From Alcaligenaceae bacterium (GTDB lineage Bacteria > Pseudomonadota > Gammaproteobacteria > Burkholderiales > Burkholderiaceae_B): a DNA stretch of 64,000 nucleotides. The notes beneath the pieces were generated by a model, which was given only the letters and a program-made list of their open reading frames with translations, was not told the DNA's origin and made no database searches. The position numbers were made by a program, and so were the translations under genes. The stretch spans positions 62,001-126,000 of the forward strand of contig JACCES010000003.1 of the NCBI GenBank assembly GCA_013416455.1, read 5' to 3'. Of this stretch, positions 57,312-64,000 are shown piece after piece; position 1 is the first letter of the stretch, and every line of letters begins with the position of its first letter.

Positions 57312-58019
57312 ATGAACGACTTCCGTCAACCGCTATCGGGGCAGGCCGGCTACGGCACCACGATCTCCCAAACCGCCCGCAACAAGGTATTGCGCAATAC
57401 CTACTGGCTGCTGGCCTTGTCCATGGTGCCCACCGTGCTCGGCGCGATGGTGGGCCTCAGCACCGGCTTCAACCAGATCATGGGCGCAAGCCCGGGCATG
57501 TCGGCCATCATCTTCCTGATCGGCGCCTTCGGCCTCATGTTCGCCATCGAACGCAACAAGAACAGTTCGCTGGGCGTAGCGCTGCTGCTGGGCTTCACCT
57601 TCTTCATGGGCCTGATGCTTTCACGGCTGCTGGGCTTCGTGCTGGGCATGGGCAATGGCGCCCAGCTCATCATGCTGGCCTTCGGTGGCACCGCCGCGGT
57701 ATTCGGCGCCATGGCAAGCGTTGCCGCCACCACCAAGCGCGACTTCTCCGGCATGCAGAAGTTCCTGTTCATCGGTGTGGTGATTCTGATCGTGGCGGCG
57801 CTGGCCAACATCTTCCTGCAGCTGCCCGCTCTCATGCTGACGGTGTCGGTGATGGCCATCGGCATCTTTTCAGCGCTGTTGCTGGTCGACCTGCAGCGCA
57901 TCATCAACGGCGGCGAAACCAACTACGTATCGGCCACGCTGGCCGTCTACCTGGATCTCTACAACATCTTCGCCAATCTGCTCATGCTGCTGGGCATCTT
58001 CGGCGGCGACCGCGACTAA
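57312..58019 (+). CDS. Bax inhibitor-1/YccA-family membrane protein
   Basis: A 235-residue protein with seven hydrophobic segments. It starts MNDFRQPLSGQAGYGTTISQ, with the family motifs VLRNTYWLLALSM, MLSRLLG and the C-terminal SATLAVYLDLYNIFANLLML region ending FGGDRD, where the aspartates form the proton/Ca2+ site. E. coli YccA is an FtsH substrate and modulator of membrane proteolysis; others leak Ca2+. It stands alone with its own promoter and a terminator after it. Confidence 0.92.
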   Translation: MNDFRQPLSGQAGYGTTISQTARNKVLRNTYWLLALSMVPTVLGAMVGLSTGFNQIMGASPGMSAIIFLIGAFGLMFAIERNKNSSLGVALLLGFTFFMGLMLSRLLGFVLGMGNGAQLIMLAFGGTAAVFGAMASVAATTKRDFSGMQKFLFIGVVILIVAALANIFLQLPALMLTVSVMAIGIFSALLLVDLQRIINGGETNYVSATLAVYLDLYNIFANLLMLLGIFGGDRD

Positions 58020-58073
58020 AAAGAAAACCGGGCTCCGCCCGGACGACGCGATCTTACCGGGCATCCCGTTCAG

Positions 58074-58105
58074 CACCCGCACTTCACCGTGCGGGTGTCT
58101 TCTTT
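58074..58105. terminator. terminator after the YccA-like gene
   Basis: CACCCGCAC (58074-58082), loop TTCACC, GTGCGGGTG (58089-58097), followed by the T-rich TCTTCTTT. It lies between convergent genes and may work in both directions. Confidence 0.65.
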
Positions 58106-58148
58106 AGGCGAGACCGCGGCTCCGCACCGATCCTTCCGCAGCCGATGG

Positions 58149-59084
58149 TCAGTTCGTGCCGCGCCGCGACCTTTCCGCTTTCCTGACGGCCCGCGCCGCC
58201 ACCGCCTCCCGGCGCCAGGCCAGAGTGCCTTCGACCGCCATCAGCAGCACCGCCAGCCAGATCGGCAGATAGGTCCACCATGCGTCCGCGGACATGGGCT
58301 CCCCCAGCAGCAGGAAGGCCACCCAGAACAGCAGCACGGGTTCCACATAGCCCAGAATACCGAAAAGCCCCAGCGGCAGTCGCCGGCTGGCCGCCAGATA
58401 GCACAGCAGCGCCGCCGAGCTGATGGCGCCCAGCAGCGGAACGAGCACCCAGAGCGCCGGCCGGCCGGAGAACTGCGCCGCGACGCCGATGTCCTGGTCG
58501 AACAGGAACCAAACGGCGACCGGCAGAAGCAGCAGCATGTCGAACCACAGCCCAGCCAACGAATTCAAGCGCAGGCGGCGGCGCAGCATGAAGTAAGGCG
58601 GATAGCCCAGCGCCACGACCGCGGTGGCCCAGGAAAACGCGCCGGCGCGCAGCAGTTCGTGGCCGACCCCTGTGGCCGCCAGCACGACCGCCGCCTTCTG
58701 GAAGGCGCTGAGACGCTCGCCGTAGAACACGCGCCCCACCAGCACCATGACCAGCGGCAGCAGGAAATAGCCCAGCGACACATCGAGCCCGTAGCCATGC
58801 AGCGGCGCCCACATGAAAAGCAGCAGTTGCACGCCGATCAGCACACCGCTGGCGATCAGGCCGGCCCACAGCCGCCATTCCCGGCGGAGGCGCAGATGAA
58901 TCCCGTGTATGGTCTTCCAGTGCCGCGCACGCGAAATCAGCAGCGCCAGGACCGGCAGCGCCAGGGCGACCCGCCAGGCGAAAATGCTGGCGCCCGACAA
59001 GGGGTGCAGCACCGTCGCGTAGTAGTACAGAGCGGCGAACAGGAAAGAGGAAAATACCGAGAGGGCCACACCCTGCTTCAACAC
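58149..59084 (-). CDS. RarD-like EamA-family transporter
   Basis: A 311-residue permease with ten hydrophobic segments. It starts MLKQGVALSVFSSFLFAALY, with GLIASGVLIGVQLLLFMWAP and LGYFLLPLVMVLVGRVFYGE (family block LGYFxxPLVNVLLGxxFxxERL), typical of RarD proteins. Substrate is unknown. The C-terminal tail is basic (KAERSRRGTN). Its start overlaps the end of the PIN-domain gene by 7 bases, so it is the last gene of the long minus-strand unit that starts at lepA. Confidence 0.87.
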   Translation of the reverse strand: MLKQGVALSVFSSFLFAALYYYATVLHPLSGASIFAWRVALALPVLALLISRARHWKTIHGIHLRLRREWRLWAGLIASGVLIGVQLLLFMWAPLHGYGLDVSLGYFLLPLVMVLVGRVFYGERLSAFQKAAVVLAATGVGHELLRAGAFSWATAVVALGYPPYFMLRRRLRLNSLAGLWFDMLLLLPVAVWFLFDQDIGVAAQFSGRPALWVLVPLLGAISSAALLCYLAASRRLPLGLFGILGYVEPVLLFWVAFLLLGEPMSADAWWTYLPIWLAVLLMAVEGTLAWRREAVAARAVRKAERSRRGTN

Positions 59085-59833
59085 ACGCTCCTGAACAATC
59101 GGTTGAGGCGGAACAGGCGTTCACGCTTCAGAACGGCCTCCAGGCTGGCGGGCGGCTGTCCCGGCGGCGCGGCCATGCCGGGCACCTCGGGCACCAGATC
59201 CTTCATCAGGTCGGGATAGGCGGCGAGAAAACGCACCAGCAGGTCATCCGGCTCATACAGGGACATCCCATAGCCCCGCAGTTCGGTGCGATTGAAATCC
59301 CGGGTATTGCGCGTCACGATGGCCGCCGTGCGCGACGGATGCCGGCCCTTGGCGGCCCGGCCGGCGGCGATCACATGCCAGTCCTTGGGGTCGCTGCGCT
59401 GCAGCCCGTGCTCGTGATGGCTGACATCACCCTGGTTGGCCAGCGGAAAATCATCCTGCAAGGCGGCCCATTGCGCTTCGATGTCGGCCAGCGGCACGCC
59501 CCATATCCGCGAGGCATTGCGGCACCATTCGCCGCCGATACGGTCGCTCCATACCGGAATGAAGCAGCCCTGATCCGCCAGGCGCAGCAGGACCCGCCGC
59601 AAAACGTTGGACAGCAGCACACAGGTATCCAGCACAATGATGCCCGGAATGGCGCCGCCGGCCGCCGGACCGCCGCGCGCAGGCGCAGGCGCCACGGGGA
59701 CGGCAAGAGCCCGGCCGGGGCCGCCCACGCCGGTCTGCGAGACCGTAACAGCGCTACCCGGGCCGGCGCCGCCCTGAAGGCCCAGGGTGGCGCCAGGACC
59801 GCGGGCGGGGCCCGCTTCGTACTTGGTGCTCAT
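59078..59833 (-). CDS. PIN-domain putative ribonuclease
   Basis: A 251-residue protein. The first 65 residues are low-complexity Gly/Pro/Ala (PARGPGATLGLQGGAGPGSA). The PIN domain follows at about 67-200 with the acidic residues LDTCVLLS (D), IGGEWCRN (E) and DPKDWHVIAAGR plus TRNTRDFN (D/N). These form a metal site of PIN nucleases. It lacks an adjacent antitoxin gene, so it is not a typical VapC. It starts inside the recO stop (ATGA overlap), at 59833; the longer frame from 60001 overlaps recO. The function is unknown, but it is tied to the recO/era unit. Confidence 0.83.
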   Translation of the reverse strand: MSTKYEAGPARGPGATLGLQGGAGPGSAVTVSQTGVGGPGRALAVPVAPAPARGGPAAGGAIPGIIVLDTCVLLSNVLRRVLLRLADQGCFIPVWSDRIGGEWCRNASRIWGVPLADIEAQWAALQDDFPLANQGDVSHHEHGLQRSDPKDWHVIAAGRAAKGRHPSRTAAIVTRNTRDFNRTELRGYGMSLYEPDDLLVRFLAAYPDLMKDLVPEVPGMAAPPGQPPASLEAVLKRERLFRLNRLFRSVC

Positions 59834-60417
59834 GAATACCTCTGCAACTCCTGCATCACCGTGCGCGTGCGCAACGGCCGCCCCAGCAGCTCGTCCAGCC
59901 GCGCACGCAGAATCGCGCGCATGCGCTTTTCTTCGCCGGGCGCATCGAAGTCGGGCATCGCGCCCCCCAGGCCGTAGCCAGTTTCCTCCAGCAGGGTCCA
60001 TTCGAAACGCCGCAGGGCACCAGCCGCGCTCTCGCCCTGTTCGAGCGCCCTCAGGGCGGCGTCGTAGGCATCGTAAAGCACCGGATGAGGGTCCTCACGC
60101 GGCAGCAGCCGCAGCAGGAGTTCGTTCATGTACCATGCCGACATCAGCGAACGCCCGCCCAACTGGCGGACGCCAGCCAGGTCGGCGCGAGTCAGGGTCT
60201 TGACCTCGCCGGCCCCGCTCCACGAAACAATGAGCGGCTGGAAAGCCGCCAGCACGGGCCGCAAGGCGGAATACGGGCGCTTCGCACCCTTGGCCACCAT
60301 GGCCGCATTGCCATGGCCACGGGTGAACAGCTGCACAATCAGCGAAGTTTCGCGCCAGGCCGACGCATGCAGCATGTAGGCCTCGACATGGTGGATGCGC
60401 TGTGCGCGGCTACTCAT
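59830..60417 (-). CDS. recO: DNA repair protein RecO, short form
   Basis: A 195-residue protein. The OB-fold N-domain has VEAYMLHASAWRETSLIVQL (residues 10-29) and KGAKRPYSALRPVLAAFQPL, and the helical middle carries WYMNELLLRLLPREDPHPVL. The C-terminus LLGRPLRTRTVMQELQ matches the family end, but the segment before it is about 40 residues shorter than E. coli RecO (242). RecO anneals SSB-coated DNA and loads RecA with RecR. It overlaps era by 8 bases and the PIN gene by four. The start at 60417 is chosen by family; the 22 residues before it lie inside era. Confidence 0.92.
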   Translation of the reverse strand: MSSRAQRIHHVEAYMLHASAWRETSLIVQLFTRGHGNAAMVAKGAKRPYSALRPVLAAFQPLIVSWSGAGEVKTLTRADLAGVRQLGGRSLMSAWYMNELLLRLLPREDPHPVLYDAYDAALRALEQGESAAGALRRFEWTLLEETGYGLGGAMPDFDAPGEEKRMRAILRARLDELLGRPLRTRTVMQELQRYS

Positions 60418-61297
60418 ACCCCAGATCGCGCAGCGCGCTCTCGCGTTCCGACCAGCCCTTGCGCACCTTGATGTAGACATCAAGGAACACCGGCTTGTCC
60501 ATGAGCTTGACGATGTCCTGGCGGGCCTCGGTGGCGATGCGCTTCATGTGGCCGCCCCCGGCGCCCAGCAGGATGGGCCGGTGGCTTTCCCGTTCCACCA
60601 CCACGCAGGCGGAGATGCGCGCCCCGGCGTCGTTCTCTTCCCATTGCTCGATCACGACGGTGCAGCCATAGGGCAGCTCATCGCCCACCAGCCGGAAGAT
60701 CTTTTCACGGATCAGCTCGGCCACGATGAAACGCATCGAGCGGTCGGTGAGCGTATCGGCCTCGAACATGGGCTCGCCCTCGGGCAGGCGGGCCGCGATC
60801 TCGGCGAGCAGCTGATCCAGCTGCACATCCTTGACGGCGCTGACCGGCACCACGGCGCCATAGGGGAACTGCTTGAGCAGTCTTTCCGCGAAGGGAAAGA
60901 GTTCGTTCTTGCTTTTGAGGCGGTCGACCTTGCTCAGCACCAGTATGGTCTTTTCCGGCGCCGGCAGCAGCGGCAGCAGCTGCTCGTCACCCGGCGACCA
61001 CTTGCCCGCCTCGACGACATGGATCACGACGTCCACTTCGGCCAGCGCCTGCGTGACCACCCGGTTCATCATGCGGTTCATGGCGCCGCCGTGCCGCGTC
61101 TGGAAACCGGGGGTGTCCACGAACACGAACTGCTCGTGTTTGCGGGTCAGCACGCCATTGATGCGATGGCGCGTAGTCTGCGCCTTGCGCGAGACGATGG
61201 AGAGCTTGGCGCCGATCAGCGCATTGGCCAGTGTCGACTTGCCCACATTGGGCCGCCCCACGATGGCAACGAAACCGCAGCGGAATGGAATGGTCAT
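60410..61297 (-). CDS. era: GTPase Era
   Basis: A 295-residue GTPase of 30S ribosome maturation. The G1 loop is GRPNVGKS (14-21), G3 is DTPG, G4 is LSKVDRLK-like (VLSKVDRL), and the C-terminal KH domain contains [13 protein letters not shown], near where Era binds the 16S rRNA 3' end. The start at 61297 follows the family ([19 protein letters not shown]) and overlaps the rnc stop by four bases. Rnc and Era coupling is conserved in most proteobacteria. Confidence 0.97.
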   Translation of the reverse strand: MTIPFRCGFVAIVGRPNVGKSTLANALIGAKLSIVSRKAQTTRHRINGVLTRKHEQFVFVDTPGFQTRHGGAMNRMMNRVVTQALAEVDVVIHVVEAGKWSPGDEQLLPLLPAPEKTILVLSKVDRLKSKNELFPFAERLLKQFPYGAVVPVSAVKDVQLDQLLAEIAARLPEGEPMFEADTLTDRSMRFIVAELIREKIFRLVGDELPYGCTVVIEQWEENDAGARISACVVVERESHRPILLGAGGGHMKRIATEARQDIVKLMDKPVFLDVYIKVRKGWSERESALRDLGYE

Positions 61298-62052
61298 TTG
61301 TGTTCCTGGGACAGTGCCACGGGCAGGCTGAGCTGGCTGCGCCGCTTGCGGCGGCGCGGCGCCCCGGCAATGCCTTCCATGGCGTCGAGCCGCCCGATGG
61401 CCAGCTGGGCCGCGGCCTGTTCCGCCGCCCTTCTGCTGGAACCCGGAGCCTGCACGGATATTTCGAGCTGCGGCACTTCGCATGCCACCTCGAACAATTG
61501 ATCATGGGCCGCGCCATGCGTCGCCACGACCGTGTAGACCGGCAGGTCCAGCCGCAGCGCCTGGAGCCGCTCCTGCAGCAAGGTCTTGGCGTCCTTGCCC
61601 TGGCTGCGCGGATCGACGTTGAGCAGCCGCCCTTCATAGAGCGCCGCGATGGCGCCCCGGGCCGGGTCGAAGCCGCCATCCATGTAGATGGCGCCGAAGA
61701 TCGCCTCGACGGCATCCGCAAGAATGGACGGGCGGCGAAAGCCGCCGCTCTTGAGTTCGCCTTCGCCCAGGCGCAGGTATTCGGAAAGCGACAGAAAGTT
61801 CGCGATATCGGCCAGGGTGGCCTGGCGCACCAGATTGGCCCGCATGCGGGACAGGTCGCCCTCATCCGTGCGGGGAAAGCGTTCGAACAGCAGCGAGGCA
61901 ACGACGAAGTTCAGCACCGCGTCGCCCAGGAATTCCATGCGCTCGTTGTGATTGACCCCATGGCTGCGATGCGTCAGCGCCTGCTGCAGCAGCCCACGAT
62001 TCCTGAAGCGGTAGTCGAGCGCCGTTTCCAGCCGCGAAAGGTCGGCCGCCAT
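61294..62052 (-). CDS. rnc: ribonuclease III
   Basis: A 252-residue double-strand-specific endoribonuclease. The signature [11 protein letters not shown] (near residues 37-47) contains the catalytic glutamate and aspartate, and the second acidic site is in [16 protein letters not shown] dsRNA-binding domain fills about 155-225 ([20 protein letters not shown]). The tail is basic (PRRRKRRSQ). The start at 62052 shares one base with the lepB stop (TAATG). It matures rRNA and controls its own operon mRNA in E. coli. Confidence 0.97.
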   Translation of the reverse strand: MAADLSRLETALDYRFRNRGLLQQALTHRSHGVNHNERMEFLGDAVLNFVVASLLFERFPRTDEGDLSRMRANLVRQATLADIANFLSLSEYLRLGEGELKSGGFRRPSILADAVEAIFGAIYMDGGFDPARGAIAALYEGRLLNVDPRSQGKDAKTLLQERLQALRLDLPVYTVVATHGAAHDQLFEVACEVPQLEISVQAPGSSRRAAEQAAAQLAIGRLDAMEGIAGAPRRRKRRSQLSLPVALSQEHK

Positions 62053-62939
62053 TACCGGACCCGGCCGATGCGGCCGGGCTCGCTGAAGTTCATCCACACC
62101 ATGAAGGCGCGCCCGACGATGTAGTTGTCGGGCACGAAGCCCCAATAGCGGCTGTCGAGACTGTTGTCGCGGTTGTCGCCCATCATGAAGTAGTGGCCCG
62201 GCGGCACCGTGCACCGCACCGCGCCGTTGGCGTAATCGCAGTTTTCCCGATGGGGGAAGTTCAGGATGGGCATGTAGTCCTGCCGTTGCTGCCGGTTCAG
62301 CAGTATCTCATGCTGCACGCCATCGACCGTTTCAGTATAGCGGCCCACGTAGGATGAACGGTCCGGCTCGTAATAATCGCCCGCCCGCTCTGTTTCGACG
62401 CGCCGGCCATTCACCGTCAGCACTTTGTCGCGATACTGCACGACGTCGCCCGGCACCCCCATGACGCGCTTGATGTAGTCGATGGAGGGATCCACCGGAT
62501 ATCGGAACACCACCACATCGCCGCGCTGCGGGTCCCCCAGTTCGACCACCTTGCGGTCGATGATGGGCAGGCGGATGCCGTATTCGTACTTGTTCACCAG
62601 GATCAGGTCGCCGTTCTGAAGCGTGGGCAGCATGGACCCGGAGGGGATGCGAAAGGGCTCGAACAGGAATGAGCGAAGCAGGAACACGACCAGGATGACC
62701 GGAAAGAAGCTCGCACAGTATTCCACCCACCACGGCGGCCGGTTGGCCTTGTCATAGGCTTCCTGGCGCAGGCGCGCGGCCTCTGCCTTGTCGAGCCCCG
62801 CAATGGCCGGCTCGATGGCCCCCATGGCGGCCACGGCGCCCGTGCGCCGCTGATTCTTCAGCCAGGCCACATCGAGACACCACACGAAGCCGGTAACCAC
62901 CAGCAACACGAAAAGAATCAGGGCAAAATCCCAGCTCAT
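62052..62939 (-). CDS. lepB: signal peptidase I
   Basis: A 295-residue inner-membrane serine protease. Two membrane segments lie near residues 4-24 and 75-93. The catalytic serine is S102 in [11 protein letters not shown], and the general base is lysine K157 in [12 protein letters not shown]; box E is [11 protein letters not shown]. It removes signal peptides of exported proteins such as the ProX and Bug proteins. It lies between lepA (21-base gap) and rnc (1-base overlap), the classic lepA-lepB-rnc-era order. Confidence 0.97.
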   Translation of the reverse strand: MSWDFALILFVLLVVTGFVWCLDVAWLKNQRRTGAVAAMGAIEPAIAGLDKAEAARLRQEAYDKANRPPWWVEYCASFFPVILVVFLLRSFLFEPFRIPSGSMLPTLQNGDLILVNKYEYGIRLPIIDRKVVELGDPQRGDVVVFRYPVDPSIDYIKRVMGVPGDVVQYRDKVLTVNGRRVETERAGDYYEPDRSSYVGRYTETVDGVQHEILLNRQQRQDYMPILNFPHRENCDYANGAVRCTVPPGHYFMMGDNRDNSLDSRYWGFVPDNYIVGRAFMVWMNFSEPGRIGRVR

Positions 62940-62960
62940 ACAGGCATTCCCTCGGCAACG

Positions 62961-64000
62961 TTATTTATCTTCAACCTGCAAGATAGCAAGAAATGCTTCC
63001 TGAGGTATCTCGACGTTGCCAACCTGCTTCATGCGTTTCTTGCCGGCCTTCTGCTTTTCAAGGAGTTTCTTCTTGCGGCTGATGTCGCCGCCGTAGCATT
63101 TCGCCAACACGTTCTTGCGCAGGGCCTTCACGTTCTCGCGGGCGATGATCTCCGCCCCGATGGCCGCCTGAATGGCGATATCGAACATCTGGCGGGGGAT
63201 CAGCCCTCTCATGCGGGACACCACCTCGCGGCCACGGTAGCGGGCGTTGCTGCGATGCACCATCATGGACAGCGCATCCACCCGGTCGCCATTGATGAGC
63301 AGGTCGACCTTCACCACATCGGACACGCGGTATTCCTTGAACTCGTAATCCATCGAAGCGTAGCCGCGCGAGACGGACTTGAGCTTGTCGAAGAAATCGA
63401 GCACGATTTCGGCCAGCGGCATTTCGTAGGTGAGCTGGACCTGCCTGCCGTGGTAGATCATGTTGACCTGCATGCCGCGCTTGGCGTTGCACAGCGACAT
63501 GACCGGCCCGACGTAGTCCTGCGGCATGAACAGGGTCACCGTCACGATGGGTTCGCGGATTTCCTCGGTGGCGCCGACTTCCGGCATCTGCGCCGGGCTT
63601 TCCACATAGATGACGCGGCCATCGCGCGTCACCACCTCGTACACCACGGAAGGCGCCGTGGTGATGATGTCCATGTCGAACTCGCGTTCCAGGCGTTCCT
63701 GCACGATCTCCATGTGCAGCAGGCCCAGAAAACCGCAGCGGAAGCCGAAGCCCAGCGCCTGCGAGACTTCAGGCTCGAACATCAGCGATGCATCGTTCAG
63801 CTTGAGCTTTTCAAGCGCGTCGCGCAATTGATCGTATTCGCTGCTTTCCACCGGATACACGCCCGCGAACACCTGCGGCTTGACTTCCTTGAAGCCCGGC
63901 AGCGCCTTGGCTGCCTTGCGATTGGCCAGCGTAACGGTATCGCCGACCTTGGCGTCGTCGAGTTCCTTGATGCCGGCGATGACAAAGCCCACTTCGCCCG
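62961..64000 (-). CDS. lepA: elongation factor 4 (LepA), C-terminal part only
   Basis: The window holds about 346 C-terminal residues; the GTPase domain lies beyond the right edge. The visible part begins in domain II ([20 protein letters not shown]) and contains the LepA signatures [38 protein letters not shown] and the LepA-specific C-terminal domain ending AILQVEDK. It carries the typical [20 protein letters not shown] block. LepA binds the ribosome and affects 30S assembly and back-translocation. It heads the minus-strand lepA-lepB-rnc-era-recO-PIN-rarD chain. Confidence 0.97.
   Translation of the reverse strand, partial: GEVGFVIAGIKELDDAKVGDTVTLANRKAAKALPGFKEVKPQVFAGVYPVESSEYDQLRDALEKLKLNDASLMFEPEVSQALGFGFRCGFLGLLHMEIVQERLEREFDMDIITTAPSVVYEVVTRDGRVIYVESPAQMPEVGATEEIREPIVTVTLFMPQDYVGPVMSLCNAKRGMQVNMIYHGRQVQLTYEMPLAEIVLDFFDKLKSVSRGYASMDYEFKEYRVSDVVKVDLLINGDRVDALSMMVHRSNARYRGREVVSRMRGLIPRQMFDIAIQAAIGAEIIARENVKALRKNVLAKCYGGDISRKKKLLEKQKAGKKRMKQVGNVEIPQEAFLAILQVEDK

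Noticed and set aside
59078-59833. PIN-domain gene as a VapC toxin of a toxin-antitoxin pair
   Set aside because: No small antitoxin gene is next to it; both neighbours are recO and a RarD-like permease, and the protein is about twice the length of VapC.

Overview
The window is a continuous piece of a high-GC (about two-thirds G+C by eye) betaproteobacterial chromosome. It is most likely from the family Alcaligenaceae (Bordetella/Achromobacter relatives). The reasons are the block order leuS-lptE-holA-proA, the order pyrG-kdsA...eno-ftsB, the block lepA-lepB-rnc-era-recO, an orphan Bug-type tripartite-tricarboxylate receptor, an additional CysB-like LysR regulator, and many LysR and CoA-metabolism genes. 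This is inference from gene content and order; no database search was run. No rRNA, tRNA, CRISPR array, prophage or insertion sequence was recognised.

Layout. 1-1.9 kb: a CitE-like CoA-ester lyase, cut by the left edge, divergent from a LysR regulator. 2.0-5.7 kb: ribosomal protein L31 type B, a GT39-type membrane glycosyltransferase and a MATE exporter. 5.8-9.1 kb (minus strand): a glycine betaine/proline-type ABC transporter in the order proX-proW-proV, with hairpins in both intergenic gaps. 9.3-10.6 kb: a cyclopropane fatty acid synthase. 11.0-13.1 kb: rpmB-rpmG and an MFS exporter. 13.1-20.7 kb: leuS, lptE, holA, proA, hemJ and a THUMP-type rRNA methyltransferase. 20.8-25.9 kb: a small unknown gene behind a double palindrome, an RDD protein, an acyl-CoA synthetase, hslO and a TadE-like protein. 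25.8-32.6 kb (minus strand): ftsB, eno, a MarR/MFS efflux pair, kdsA and pyrG. 32.6-36.4 kb (minus strand): an M24 aminopeptidase P, a two-subunit CoA-transferase and a thioesterase. 36.6-38.2 kb: ETF-ubiquinone oxidoreductase.

38.3-43.7 kb is a five-gene accessory cassette of visibly lower GC. It holds a GntR regulator divergent from an extended-SDR dehydrogenase/epimerase, an aldehyde dehydrogenase, an isocitrate lyase/PEP mutase-fold lyase and a Bug-type solute receptor. A perfect 18-bp palindrome lies in the divergent promoter. The genes look like an uncharacterised catabolic pathway: capture, dehydrogenation, aldehyde oxidation and C-C cleavage. This is the best candidate in the window for an undescribed system.

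44-51.3 kb: an EamA permease, acetyl-CoA synthetase, a UMF1-type MFS protein, a GlcG-like protein, an NlpC/P60 lipoprotein, a DUF2325-like protein behind a good Fur-box match, and a CysB-like regulator. 51.4-54.0 kb: mmsA and a divergent LysR. 54.1-58.0 kb: lptF divergent from pepA-holC, then a YccA-type membrane protein. 58.1-64.0 kb (minus strand): a RarD-like permease, a PIN-domain protein, recO, era, rnc, lepB and lepA (cut by the right edge). The last six overlap or nearly touch and probably form one transcription unit.
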